Source: Sweltsa coloradensis (taxonomy: Eukaryota; Arthropoda; Insecta; Plecoptera; Chloroperlidae). Taken from it: DNA of 64,000 bases. Shown one piece after another: positions 1 through 12,810 of the stretch. A model generated the notes under the pieces. That model worked only from the letters and a program-made list of their open reading frames with translations, made no database searches and was not told the origin of the DNA. Within the stretch, counting starts at the first letter, position 1. Every line of letters begins with the position of its first letter. The stretch is from the NCBI GenBank assembly GCA_024449915.1, contig JAMZAV010000055.1:434001-498000 (forward strand), in the 5' to 3' direction. The position numbers and the translations under genes are program-made.

Positions 1-2485
1 CAATTGACCTGGAATTTTACTTCCTACAAATTAAATTTGTTTGGACGTTCTATATCCCGGCTAACCCGTCGCAGCTCGTAAATTGGTATGACGGATACTT
101 TTGAAGGAGTTTAAAATTTCATGTTTAATATTTCTATATTTTACTATCTTAGTAATATGTATTGCACACCGGCCTAAAAACCCTCGTGGTACATAAACGT
201 AGGCCAATAATGCTGGGAGTCGTAAGGTTATATTATCTGAAATACGATAAAAGAACTCAAAACAAACGAAACAACTTAAGCCATATTTTGAAAGAACTTG
301 TCCAGTTAGCGTCTCTTGGTGCCAGCATCTTTGTTGTGACTGTTTGTGACTTGTGTCAATTAAGCGCCCTACGCAGAGTAACTGCTCGACAGCAACATTA
401 CAAGGGCCATCATGAAGCACGTCTTCCTCACTTAACATTAAATAATTGCTCGGCGTAACAAAATGCGTTACAGAGCGAAAGCCATTATGTCTAAAATGTT
501 TTGTTTAGCTCATGATGGAACATAAAGTTGTGTAAGTAGAATTAATCCTTGGTGACAATTAAAAGGAAATGTTGCTTCGCGTGTAATTCTAGACCGTGGC
601 ATTCAAATGACAAATTAAAAAGTCAATTAGTTTAAAACAATCACCTTGGAAGAGTAAAAACTATTTAGGTTAAACTCGGCTCAAGCAACAACCAAGTCCA
701 GGCACAATATAATTAATACTTCTTATAAGATAAAACAACGACAGAAGTCTAGTCAAGTTACAGAATACAGTGTAGGGTACTCCAACAACGAGCAACTAAA
801 GGAAATGATGATTGTTATAGTTGAAAAGTAGAGTAGATTTTTTTTTTTAGAGTTTAACGTCTTTATTATTGCAATATTGCTATTCGAGACGATGAGTGGT
901 GATGGATGAGGGTGAAGGACAATTAAAAAAAACGTCCCGTAGTGTCATACATCTCTAGCTTTAGCCCACACGTAAATGTAAGTCATGGAAGAAAATAATG
1001 ACACCGTTGGTGATATCACACGTTAACACACTCGCAATTTGAAGTTAATGAGAGAATTATTTGATTTGTGCTAATCGTATGAGCCGTCACCGCCGTAAGA
1101 TGGAAATGACTTTGTGAGCGTATGATATGTATGAAACAATTCATAAAAATAAGAATGAGAAAAATAAAATGGCTTTATTGGTCTACATTTTTTATTATTT
1201 TTTATTTGGCTATATATACTCGGTTAAAATAGAAATATTTATCCTTGATGTGGACGTATAATAATTGATAATGCACGTCAACAAGCGTAAATGACAATAA
1301 TCAAATACGCCAAACATTAAACAAATACAGTTCAAGCAAAGAGGCAATACAAATAGCGTCGTCGTTTTTCAGACAAGAAATATGAAAACAACTGTCTTCA
1401 AACTCAAAACAAACATTTAAGTGGTCCTTAATCTAAAAGAAGCTTCTTGTCTTCGCCCCGGCCTGCAGAAGAATGGTGACAAGAAGAAGGATAGTAAGGG
1501 GGGAGGGGGAAGGGGGAGACAAACCGACGCACATTGAAACTGTATGCAACTTTTTTCTACGTAAAAGTTTTCTTCCGAGAATCAAAGAAAGTATAACGAA
1601 ACGACGTTAGTTTTCTTCCAGCATAAAATCAAGAAAAACATCTTGATATATCTTAGTTCTTGCTTCTTAACAGACATTTTACACGCATCACTCTTCAAGT
1701 TCTTCGAGGATAAAAAGTGTATCCTACATAGCCGATGTATCAACATCAGGAACCGTATTCTAGGGACAAGTAGGTAACATTTCTTTCCAACAACTAATGA
1801 AGTGGTAAATGCACAGAAAGCACCCTTAAAATATATATTATATTACATGCCCAACTTTAAGCGTCGTTAAAACTTAGGGTTACCGCAATAGTCCTCGCGT
1901 ATATGCAAAGAGTAACATGATAACGAGGAAAGTGTCGCATAGAAATGAGGTGCAATATAAGCTATAAAAGTGGGAACAATGACCTCGGAATACCCGACAA
2001 CACGAGTGCACAACTGCAAGGTACATAATGCGAACCCACGCGGTAAACCGAATAGCCACTGACAGATTTTGAATAAAATCGAGTACGCTAGTTAATGTAA
2101 TTATATAGATTGTATCGACAGAGAAAGGATGATAGTAATGCATTTTACGAGTGGAGTCTAAAGATTCGACTCCTTTGATTTCTTTACACCCGTAATGGGA
2201 TAGAGCCATGCACTTCTGATCAAGTGAGACACGACATCATAATTCATCATTAAAAGTACATAAATACAACTATAATTGTGATTCCTGAAGTATGGTAATA
2301 CATCACAATCTTATAACAATAATTACAAAAACACGTCACAATCACGTTAACACGTAAGATACCAACAAGGAAGCCGAATGCATTAAATCTACATTTCAAA
2401 AAGGTAGATAATTCCGCCTACGAAAGTTTCAGATTAACCTGGTTGAGTGAACATGCAACTAAACTTTCACTCTCGTCTAGGATTC
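1..2485. other. AT-rich intergenic DNA, no gene seen
   Basis: No supported gene. The open frames at 61-438, 162-458 and 1880-2209 are short, overlap on opposite strands or have low-complexity composition, and match no family I recognise. The only local structure is a G-rich purine tract at 1498-1516 (runs of 6, 5 and 5 G) that could form a G-quadruplex, plus ordinary A/T runs near 840-850 and 1190-1205. Confidence 0.6.
1498..1516 (+). other. G-rich tract, possible G-quadruplex
   Basis: Three G runs (1498-1503, 1505-1509, 1512-1516) are separated by one or two A residues. The first run can be split to give four stacks. It is isolated in AT-rich DNA. Folding is inferred from composition only. 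Confidence 0.4.
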
Positions 2486-5400
2486 CACTAGAGAGAAGTG
2501 AACGAGGAAAGAAGTGGTCGCTATGTGGGTCGAGCTCGGGTGCGAGCGTGTTCCGATACAGTTATAGGTCGCCGGGACTCCCTGGTGTGGTGTTCGCATG
2601 CAAAGCGGGGGAATCCCGTCGCACGTGTGGCACCTGAAACTACACGTGGACGGTGTTGGTGTTGGGTAGAATAAGAGAAGTGAACGAGGAGAGAAGTGGT
2701 CGCTATGTGGGTCGAGCTCGGGTGCGAGCGTGTTCCGATACAGTTATAGGTCGCCGGGGACTCCCTGGTGTGGTGTTCGCATGCAAAGCGGGGGAATCCC
2801 GTCGCACGTGTGGCCTGAAACTACACGTGGACGGTGTTGGGTGGAATAAGAGAAGTGAACGAGGAGAGAAGTGGTCGCTATGTGGGTCGAGCTCGGGTGC
2901 GAGCGTGTTCCGATACGTTATATAGGTCGCCGGGGACTCCCTGGTGTGGTGTTCGCATGCAAAGCGGGGGAAATCCCGTCGCACGTGTGGCACCTGAACT
3001 ACACGTGGACGGAGTTGGTGTTGGGTAGAATAAGAGAAGTGAACGAGGAGAGAAGTGGTCGCTATGTGGGTCGAGCTCGGGTGCGAGCGTGTTCCGATAC
3101 AGTTATAGGTCGCCGGGGACTCCCTGGTGTGGTGTTCGCATGCAAAGCGGGGGATCCCGTCGCACGTGTGGCACCTGAAACTACACGTGGACGGTGTTGG
3201 TGTTGGGTAGAATAAGAGAAGTGCACGAGGAGAGAAGTGGTCGCTATGTGGGTCGAGCTCGGGTGCGAGCGTGTTCCGATACAGTTATAGGTCGCCGGGG
3301 ACTCCCTGGTGTGGTGTTCGCATGCAAAGCGGGGGAATCTCGTCGCACGTGTGGCACCTGAAACTACACGTGGACGGTGTTGGTGTTGGGTAGAATAAGA
3401 GAAGTGACCGAGGAGAGAAGTGGTCGCTATGTGGGTCGAGCTCGGGTGCGAGCGTGTTCCGATACAGTTATAGGTCGCCGGGGACTCCCTGGTGTGGTGT
3501 TCGCATGCAAAGCGGGGGATCCCGTCGCACGTGTGGCACCTGAAACTACACGTGGACGGTGTTGGGTAGAATAAGAGAAGTGACCGAGGAGAGAAGTGGT
3601 CGCTATGTGGGTCGAGCTCGGGTGCGAGCGTGTTCCGATACAGTTATAGGTCGCCGGGGACTCCCTGGTGTGGTGTTCGCATGCAAAGCGGGGGAATCCC
3701 GTCGCACGTGTGGCACCTGAAACTACACGTGGACGGTGTTGGTGTTGGGAAGAATAAGAAGTGAACACGAGGAGAGAAGTGGTCCTATGTGGTCGAGCTC
3801 GGGTGCGAGCGTGTTCCGATACAGTTATAGGTCGCGGGACTCCTGTTGGTGCTCGCATGCAAGCGGGGAATCCCGTCGCACGTGTGGCACCTGAAACTAC
3901 ACGTGGGCGGTGTTTGTTTGGTAGAATAAGAGAAGGAACAAGGAGAGAAGTGGTCGCTTATGTGGGTCGAGCTCGGTGCGAGCGTGTTCCGATACAGTTA
4001 TAGGTCGCCGGACTCCCTGGATGTGGTGTTCGCATGCAAAGCGGGGATCCCTCGACGTGTGGCACCTGAAATACAGTGACAGGTGTTGAGTAGAATAAGA
4101 GAAGTGAGAGGACGAAATGGTCGCTATGTGGGTCGATTCGGGTGCGAGCTTGTTACGATACAGTGTATAGGTCGCCGGGACTCCCTGGTGTGTTCGCATG
4201 CAAAGCGGGGAATCCCGTGCACGTGTGAACCTGAAACTTACAGTGACGTGTTGGTAGAATAAGAGAAGTACCGAGGAGAGAATGGTCTCTATGGGGTCTA
4301 GCTCGGGTGCGAGCGTGTTCCGATAAGTTATAGTCGCCGGGACCCTGTGTGTGTTCGCATTGCAAAGCGGGGAAATCCCGTCCAGTGTGACCTGAAACTA
4401 CAAAGTGGACGGTGTTGGGTAGAATAAAGAATTGAACGAGAGAGAAGTGGTCGCTATGTGGTCGAGCTCGGGTGGAGCGTGTTCCGATACAGTGATAGTC
4501 GCCGGGACTCCTGGCTTGTGGTGTTCCATGCAAAAGCGGGATCCCGCCACGTGTGGCACTGAAACTACACGTGGACGGTCATTGGTGTTGCGGTAGAATA
4601 GCAGAAGTGACGAGGAGAGAAGTGTCGCTGCTGGTCGAGCTCGGTGCGAGCGTGTTCCGATCTTATAGGTCGACGGGACTCCCTTGGTGTGGTGTTCGCA
4701 TGCAAAGCGGGGAATCCCGTCGCACGTGTGGCACCTTAACTACACGTGGACGGTGTTGGGGAAATAAGAGAAGTGAACGAGGAGAGAAGTGGTCGCTAGG
4801 GGGCGAGCTCGGGTGCGAGCGTGTTCCCATACATTTAGGTCGCCGGGACCCCTGGTGTGGTGTTCGCCGCAAAGCGGGGAATCCCCTCGCACTGTGGACC
4901 CGAAACACCGTGGCGGGGTTGGGTGAATAAGGAAGTGAACGAGGAGAGAATGGCGCTATGTGGGTCGAGCTCGGTCGGGGGGTTTTTGATACAGTTTTTA
5001 GGCGCCGGGGACTCCTTGTGGTTTCGCATGCAAAGCGGGGGGAATCCCTCGCACTGTGGCCTGAAACTAACTGGACGGTGTTGGGGAGAATAAAAAGAAG
5101 TGGCGAGGGAGAAGTGGCGCTATGTGGGTGAGCTGGGTGCGAGCGTGTTTCCCATACGTTATAGGCGCCGGGGGCTCCCCGGTGTGGTGTTGCATGCAAA
5201 GCGGGGGTCCCCTCGCAGTGTGGCACCGAACTACACGTGGGGCGGGGTTGGGGAGAAAAGAGAAGTGACCGAGGAGAGAAGGGGGCGCATGTGGGCGAGC
5301 TCGGGTGCAGCGTGTTCCGTACAGTTTAGGTCGCTGGGACTCCCCGGGTGGTGTTCGCATGCAAAACGGGGATCCCCTCGCCGTGTGGCCTGAAACTACA

Positions 5401-8400
5401 CGTGGACGGTGTTTTGGGGGGAATAAAGAAGTGAAAAGAGGAGAGAAGTGGTCCTATGGGGTCGAGCTCGGGGCGAGCGTGTTCGATACAGTTTAGGCGC
5501 CCGGGGCTCCTGGTGGGTGTTCGCATGCAAAGCGGGGGGAAACTCGTCGTAGTGTGGCACCTGAAAATACACGTGGACGGTTTGGTAGAAAAAGAGAATG
5601 ACCGAGGAGAGAAGTGGTCGCTATGTGGGGCGAGCTGGGTCGAGCGTGTTCCGATACGTTATAGGGCCCGGGGACTCCCTGGTGTGTGTTTGCTGAAGCG
5701 GGGAATCCCGTCGCCGTGTGGCACCTAAACTACACGGGACGGGGTTTTGGGTAGAATAAGAGAATGACCGAGGAGAGAAGTGGTTTGCTATGTGGGTCGA
5801 GCTCGGGGCGAGCGTTTCCGATACGTTATAGGTCGCCGGGGACTCCCTGGTGGGTGTTCGATGCAAAACGGGGGAATCCCTCCATGTAAAAAAAATTGTT
5901 GGGGGAAAAAAGTACCGGGGGGCCCCCCCTTTTTTTTTTCGGGGCCGGGTGCGGCGTTTTGTAAAATTTTAAGGTGCCGGGGGGGTGATTTCCCTTGGTG
6001 GGTGTTTCGCTAAAAGGCGGGGGATCCCCGTCGCACGTTGGCACCTTTAAAAATACCGTGGACGGTGTTGGTGTTGGGTAGAAAAGAGAAGGGACGCGGA
6101 GAGAAGAGGTCGCTAGTGGGTCGAGCTCGGGTGCGAGCGTGTTCCGTACAGTTATAGGGCGCCGGGGGACTCCTGGGGTGGGGTTCGCATGCAAAACGGG
6201 GGATCCCCTCGCACGTGTGGCCCTGAAACTACACTGGGCGGGGTTTGGGTAGAAAAAAGAAGTGAACGGGGGAGAGAAGTGGTCGTATGTGGGTCGAGCT
6301 CGGTGCGAGCGTTTCCCTCCCCGTTTTAGGCGCCCGGGGCTCCCGGTGTGTGCTCGCATGCAAAGCGGGGAATCCGTGCAGTTGGGGACCTGAAAATACC
6401 GTGGACGGGTTTGGGGAAAAATAAGAAAGGGCCGAGGGAAAAAGTGGTCGCTATGTGGGTCGAGCTCGGGTGCGAGCGTTTCGATACAGTTTAGGTCACC
6501 CGGGGGCTCCCTGGTGTGGTGTTCCCATGCAAGCGGGGGAATCCCCCACGTGTGGCACCTGAAAAACACTTTGGACGGTGTGGGAAAATAAAAAGAAGTG
6601 ACCCAGGAGAGAATGGGCGCTATGTGGGGCGGCTCGGGTGCGACGTGTTTTTCCCATAAGTTATAGGTCGCCGGGGACCCCTGGTGTGGTGTTCGCATGC
6701 AAAACGGGGGGCCCGTCGCAGGTTTGGGACCTGAAATCCGTGGACGGTTTGGGTAGGAAAAACGAAGTGACCGAGGGAGAAATGGTTCGCTATGTGGGGC
6801 GAGCTGGTCGAGCGTGTTCCCATACAGTTTTGGTCGCCGGGGGGGGGGGGGTCCCTGGGGTGGGGTTCGCATGCAAAGCGGGGAAACCCGCGCACGGTGG
6901 GACCCGAAACTACACGTGGGCGGTGTTGGTGTTGGGTAACTAAGAAAGTGAACGAGGGGAAAATGGTCGTATGTGGGTCGAGCTCGGGGGCGAGCGTGTT
7001 CCGATACGTTTTAGGTCGCCGGGGACTCCTGGTGTGGGTTCGCATGCAAAGCGGGGGGAAACCCGTGCACGTGTGGCACCCGAAAAATACACGTGGACGG
7101 TGTTGGTGTTGGGGAGAACTAAGAGAAGTGAACGAGAAGAATTTTCGCTATTGGGTCGAGCTCGGGGGCGGCGTGTTCCGTATGTTATGGTCGCCCGGGG
7201 CTCCCTGGGGTGGTGTTTGCATGCAAAGCGGGGGGAAACCCTCGCACGTGTGGCACCTGAAAATACACTGGACGGTGTTGGTGTTGGGGGAGACTAAGAG
7301 AAGTGAACGAGGAGAGAAGTGGGGCGCTATGTGGGTCGAGCTCGGGGGCAAGCGTTTCCGATACATTTAGGGCGCGGGGACTCCCCGGTGTGGTGTTCGC
7401 ATGCAAAGCGGGGAAAACCCGTCGCACGTGTGGCCCCTGAAACTACACGGGACGGGGTTGGGGTTGGGGGAGAATAAAAGAAGTGAACGGGAGAGAAGTG
7501 GTCCTAGGGGTCAGTCGGGTGCAGCGTGTTCCGATCGTTAGGGCGCCGGGGACTCCCTGGGTGTGTTCGCATGAAAGCGGGGATCCCCCGCACGTGTGGC
7601 ACCTGAAAATACACTGGACGGGGTTGGGTTGGGTAGAATAAAGAAATGAACAGGAGAGAAGTGGTCGCTATTGGGTCTAGCTCGGGTGCGAGCGTGTTCC
7701 GATACAGTTAAGGTCGCCGGGGACTCCCTGGGGTGGTTTCGCATGCAAAACGGGGGGGTCCCGCGCACGTGTGGCACCTAACTAAAACGTGGACGGGGTT
7801 GGGGTTGGGTAGAATAAAAAGTGAACGAGGAAGGAAGTGGTCGCATGTGGGTCGAGCTCGGGTGCGAGCGTGTTCCGATACGTTATAGGTCGCCGGGACT
7901 CCCCGGTGTGGTGTTCCATGCAAAGCGGGGGGAAACCCCTCGCACTGGCACCTGAAATACACGTGGACGGTGTTGGGTGAATAAGAGAAGTGAACGAGGG
8001 GGAGAAGTGGTCGCTATTTTGGGGCAGCTCGGGTGCGAGGTGTTCCCATACAGTTATAGGTCGCCGGGGGCTCCCTGGTGTGGTGTTCGCATGCAAAGCG
8101 GGGGAATCCCGTCGCACGTGTGGCACCGAAACTCCTGGACGGTGTTGGGAGAATAAAAGAAGTGAACAGGAGAGAGTGGTCGCTATTTGGGGGCACTCGG
8201 GCGAGCGTGTTCCCATAAAGTTATAGGGCCCGGGGGCTCCTGTGGGGTTCGCATGCTTAGCGGGGGGATCCCGTCGCACTGTGGCACCCGAAAATAACGT
8301 GGGCGGGGGTTGGGGGGAATAAGAAAGTGACCCAGGAGAGAAGTGGGCGCTATGTGGGTCGGCTCGGGTGCCCAGCGTGTTTTTAAGTTATAGGTCGCCG

Positions 8401-8903
8401 GGGGCTCCCTGGTTTTTTTTTTTCCTTTTTTTTTTTTTTTTAAAAAACCTTTTTTTTTTTTTTATTTTTTTTTGGTTGGTGTTCGCATGCAAAGGGGGGA
8501 AACCGTCCACGTGTGGCACCGAAATACCGTGGGGGGGTGTTGGGTTTTGGAATAAGAAGGAACGAGGAGAGAAATGGTCCTATTTTGGGTCGAGTCGGGT
8601 GCGAGCGGTTCCCAACAGTTATAGGGCGCCGGGGGCTCCCCGTTTTGGTGTTCGCGCAAAGCGGGGAATCCGTCGCACGTGTGGCACCTGAAACTACACG
8701 TGGACGGTGTTGGGTAGAATAAGAGAAGTGAACGAGGAGAGAAGTGGTCGCTATGTGGGTCGAGCTCGGGTGCGAGCGTGTTCCGATACAGTTATAGGTC
8801 GCCGGGGACTCCCTGGTGTGGTGTTCGCATGCAAAGCGGGGGATCCCGTCGCACGTGTGGCACCTGAAACTACACGTGGGCGGTGTGGTGTAGGGAAGAA
8901 TAA
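2486..8903 (+). repeat. GC-rich satellite, ~37 tandem units of ~176-183 bp
   Basis: The same unit recurs head to tail. A landmark near GAACGAGGAGAGAAGTGG falls at about 2493, 2682, 2857, 3041, 3224, 3406, 3582, 3763 and so on to 8728. Spacing in the clean left part is 175-189 bp. Each unit contains GTCGAGCTCGGGTGCGAGC, TTCGCATGCAAAGCGGGG and a CACGTGT...ACACGTG inverted repeat (7-bp arms, 13-nt loop). Units come in two length classes, differing by a GTTGGT duplication before GGGTAGAATAAG (long form near 2660, 3015, 3195 and 3380; short form near 2835 and 3560). The array is far more GC- and CpG-rich than its flanks, so it is a sharp composition island. Left homology begins near 2486 and right homology ends near 8903. 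Frames up to 348 codons are open inside it on both strands. I read these as a by-product of GC content, because the unit length is usually not a multiple of three and indels break any single frame. It is not a gene. Confidence 0.95.
3761..8690. other. Indel-rich middle of the satellite, probable consensus error
   Basis: Units from about 3760 to 8690 differ from the clean left units and the clean final unit mainly by one-base gaps and by homopolymer or doublet changes, such as GTGG to GGGG and GATACAG to GATACG. There are also runs absent elsewhere: a T-rich block at 8412-8474, a G run near 6839-6850, and a scrambled unit at 5880-6050 with long A, G, C and T runs. Real satellite divergence is normally dominated by substitutions. 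Here the error-like pattern is confined to the part short reads could not polish. This is an inference about assembly quality, not biology. Confidence 0.7.
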
Positions 8904-10572
8904 ATATGGAACTTACGGGGTGAAACTAACTAGATTGTTATTATTTTTGATGCGATTTGATTATACATGTTAATGCTTTCTCTTAAACTCTAACGCTGGA
9001 ATTAGTGGTTCACATTAAAACAATTTTACGAAAATAGAAAATATATTTTAACTAATAAATACTTACTGAGCGGTACTGTGACAATCTCCCTTATTTATTA
9101 TGCATCGTGTTTACCCACTACATAAAATATATAGTTGATGATGCGGTCATCATATTATCAATTGTTTATTTGACTGTATAATTTTATTATGAATTGTGTG
9201 TTTTTTTAAAACTATGTTATAAATGTAGTAAGGTCTAAGTACGTTTTCATTTCAATGTTACGTGTAATATACTGAAAGTTGACTTGGAATATGGAGGATA
9301 ACAAATATTCTTGTATGCTATGCAAGTGATTAGTTCAGTGCAATATTTTATTAATAATAATTATTCATTGAGCTAATAAAGTCCTATATGAGAAAAAAAA
9401 GATTTTGTTTGATGGTGGTCTGTGGTAAAAACCGATATTTTTTAAATAATATAGTAAAGCGAGAACGGCTAGACATACATAACCGTGAATATTCAAGGCC
9501 TTGGCACGACTAAACTATAAACAACAAAACCACCCACCTTTAAACTCTTGACTAGCAAAAACCAATAGAAGGAGATTCGACATAGTTATTTCTAGAACTG
9601 TCAAAACACGAATTACAAGTTCCCTGCTCTAACAGGTGGTGTTGGCTTTTAAACGATTTATGATAGTACACTAACATTAGTGCGAGGTTATTAAAATACC
9701 CCTTGAGACCCGGCGGGGGATTCAGTTAGACGTGTGATTGGTGGGTCAGGCAGGGGTGGGGAGGGGAAGAAGGGGGGGTATTCTCGGCGATTGCTACTCG
9801 TCTGAGTATGATGAAGTGACGTGAAATTAGCTCATTGTGTTTTACACGTAGCAAACAACGAGTGTCCGCGTGTCGAGTGGCACACGATAAAAAGCTAATC
9901 AAGTGAAAATCATTAGTGCAAACACAAATAAAATCAACAAAGTGTGCACATATATGCACGACATTGCCGTATAATACAAACGCGGGGAATGTCCGGAACC
10001 ATTTAAAGTAATTCCAATTATTCCGATCGCACACACAAAGTTAATTAAAACCGTGAGCGCTCAAGTTAAGTAGAGCTTGTTGATACCGGTAACGAAACGC
10101 ACATGTAACTCGAATAGAAAATACAAACTACATTCACCGGTTTTATAAGCAAGAATATTACTCATGGGTGGAAATTCACGTATGATTCATTCTAAAGATA
10201 TGAAGTCCAGCAACAAAGACATGGTCTCTCAATTGTTGAATCTATAAATGAAAATGCGATAAAATTTAAGTAGTAACTTATATCAGGTTGGTGTTGCAAA
10301 AACTCGACGCTCTTCTCAACTCAATACAGATCTGCACGCCGCCTACAAGAGAAATCAAGAACAGTGCAGATCTCTGAAGAACTCTGTCTCCTACAAAAAT
10401 GAAGTGCTCTGAAATTCACTATAAAAAAATCGAGATTTTAAAGGAATAATTAAATGTAAAACAATTAAACAAATTAAAAATGAAATATAACAAATAATTA
10501 ATGCTTTAAAAGGCAAGGTAAACAAGGAGCTTGCGATGAGTGACTGTAGTAGACGCCCCTGAACAACGTGTT
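8904..10572. other. AT-rich intergenic DNA, no gene seen
   Basis: After the satellite the sequence returns abruptly to AT-rich DNA. A 102-codon minus frame at 9726-10034 lies over a G-rich patch (9760-9780) and resembles no family I know. Nothing else can be named. Confidence 0.55.
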
Positions 10573-10590
10573 TGGTGGAGGTGCCGGGTC
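10573..10590 (+). other. tRNA-Ala primer-binding-site-like 18-mer (exact)
   Basis: The word TGGTGGAGGTGCCGGGTC is seen here exactly. Its complement reads GA-CCCGG-CACCTCC-A-CCA, which fits the last 18 nt of a mature tRNA: two T-loop bases, the T-stem 3' strand, seven acceptor bases, the discriminator and the added CCA. The acceptor and T-stem match what I remember of eukaryotic cytosolic tRNA-Ala. CCA is not encoded in eukaryotic tRNA genes, so its complement points to a copy made for priming reverse transcription rather than a tRNA gene fragment. The preceding bases are GTGTT, the spacer also seen at 47192. No LTR pair or gag-pol was found around it. Confidence 0.6.
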
Positions 10591-12486
10591 CAAGGCTCGC
10601 TTCCAGATCAGACAAAGCTAATGCGCCTCACGCCATGTTAATCCACACTATATTGTGATATTTTATGTATCGTAGCAAGCGAGGCAGGCACAACTGCGGT
10701 AAAAGACGGGGCGCGTAGTTAGTCATTAATGCGGGGTTAAGTCGTCAAGCAATTACATCAACTGACTAGAGGTACTCGCCGGTAGAAGCTGCGGGGGCGA
10801 GTTCGCTAGAGATAGCATATTTAAAGAAGAGCAATTCTAGGTTTGGAAAAATAGAAAATAAATTATTTCAATTCCAACTAAGGAGGAGGTCGATAACTGA
10901 ATTGGATCGATAGACGTAAAAAAAACAATATATTCTAATAAATACGAAATGTTATCATTAGATGTATACTGATGTCTCTTTATTGAGCACATTTCTATAT
11001 GTAGGAAAAAGAGGGTTTGTACAGAAGTGTTATTTATGAAAGATAATCATCAAAACAATGGACGAGAGATAATAAACATTCTGCTGATGGTGAAGGGAAG
11101 GGGATAAATGTGATTCTGCCGCTAAGCTCGACCCACAGAAAAATCACCCGGGACCAGCGTCCGGTTTGAAATGACTGCGTAGCTTTGACCAGTTGTAGGT
11201 TTTCCCACCAATCGGTTAACGGCAAGAGAGCACGAGGTAAGCTCTTTGAAGTCTGGCCCAACAACATAGGGCTCCCAAAGTGACACGTCCTGCCGACCAA
11301 AGCAACATGTTTATGTTGCCTTGCACCAAGAAACCAGGTTGTTGGGACTTCCAGCGATGAGGAGCAGACGCCATTATATTATTGGCAGTATTTCCCTCTC
11401 TAGGAAGATACAGGGTAGAGATAAACTTTGTTTTCGACAAGAATGCAATTTCGAGGCTTTTGAAGCAAGTTAGCAAAAACATCCATTTGGGTTTAGTTTG
11501 CTATTCGGAGAGAAAAAGGTTGAAAGAGACTATCGAGTGGATAGCAGCCATTCAGGCAGTTATCTATGCCCCCATCCCCACTTCCCCAAACAGTATGGGG
11601 CTATGTGAGCTGGTAGAGCTAGCCCGGGCGCGCAATAAGTTAGATCGAAGCTGTAGTATTGTCCGCAGGTCCCATAAACTTGCATGGGTTCGAGGCATTT
11701 AGCTAATCTAGGTAATACGATCATAGGAAGAGGTAGGGGTCTATGAAATTGAAATTAACTTACACATAGGTCGCAGGCACTTGGAGCTTTTCTTGTATTG
11801 GCACGGCGTTGATACAAACACAACATGCCTTCCGTTTAGAAGGAAGGATTTGAGTTGCATATATAACGTACACACACAATCCTTGTGAAATTAATGATTA
11901 ATTTTTAATTCATTAAAAAAAATTGAAATGTTAAACATTCACCTGCAATAACAAATTGCACTTATGTACTTGGCTTTATCGGGGGTAAACCTCGTCGAAA
12001 AACAAACTTTTCCACATTAATCTTTTAATACCTAAAATGTGAATATGTTGGTCCTACGCCACAAACCGGAGGCTTAGGGAGAAGATTATGTTTTACGGCG
12101 TGGTTTGGTCAGTCGGTCTATTTACTCAAGGGCGCGGGGTGGGAGCAAACTAACACAGGCCTCGACCACTGTTTGCTATATAGGCGTACTATCGTCACAC
12201 GCGTCGCCTAGAGGAATACAAACCACATGGAATGTTTCGCCGTAGAGGTGTTCAGTGTACAAGCAAAAGTACTTCTAATTGTGAGGGTCCAATGTGCACC
12301 CTAACTTGAACACAGAAGTAGTCAAGGTCACACAAACTTATGATTGTGGAGGTCGAAACTACCGAACAAAGTGTAGAAATGAACATAAAACAGGGCAGGA
12401 AACTTCTGCAGCAGAGTTGTAAAAGAGCAATGATCGGAAAGTTATGAACAAAATGGTCTTTATTATTACATATCTCAAAATAAGAA
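10591..12486. other. AT-rich intergenic DNA, no supported gene
   Basis: The best open frame is 11382-11702 on the plus strand, 106 codons with fairly protein-like composition (several Lys/Arg/Ile/Leu-rich stretches). I recognise no domain, and the overlapping minus frames at 11034-11482 are equally open. No clear exon boundary or promoter stands out. I leave it uncalled. Confidence 0.5.
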
Positions 12487-12664
12487 CTAGGGAAACGCCA
12501 AAGTCGTTGTCAAACGAGTGAGTGAGCCAAGTGTTGAGTACCCGGGAACATCCCCTTTCCTCCCCTATACCTAAGGCTGGATCGAGCCCAGCATGGGGAT
12601 TGATACCGAGTAGTCAACACATGGCTCACTCACTCGTTTAATAACGAATTTGGCGTTTCCCTAG
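12487..12664. mobile_element. Fold-back (MITE-like) element with ~54-bp inverted arms
   Basis: The left arm 12487-12540 (CTAGGGAAACGCCAAAG...) is the near-exact reverse complement of the right arm 12611-12664 (...TTTGGCGTTTCCCTAG), including a shared GAGTGAGTGAGCCA block. The spacer of about 70 bp is GC-rich and has no coding potential. Palindromy continues weakly outward into AAATAA on both sides with a 2-nt offset, so the exact ends and target duplication are unclear. I infer a non-autonomous DNA transposon; the superfamily is not assigned. Confidence 0.75.
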
Positions 12665-12810
12665 TTATTTAAATTCAACATTTAAAATGCGAATCGTGTT
12701 AAAAACGTATTAGCATAAAACATTAACAAATTTCCAAGATGAAACAAAATCACCTAATTTTTAATTCCCATTTAACACCCTCAAAAATAATATGTGGATG
12801 TAAAAATATA

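Noticed and set aside
5826..6872. Longest open frame in the window (348 codons, minus), Pro/His/Arg/Thr-rich
   Set aside because: It lies entirely in the indel-rich middle of the satellite. Several frames on both strands are equally open and the repeat length does not keep a frame.
2486..8903. CRISPR-like array
   Set aside because: Units are contiguous repeats without unique spacers and the setting is eukaryotic; it is a satellite.
11382..11702. 106-codon plus frame considered as an exon
   Set aside because: No domain; overlapping minus frames are as long.
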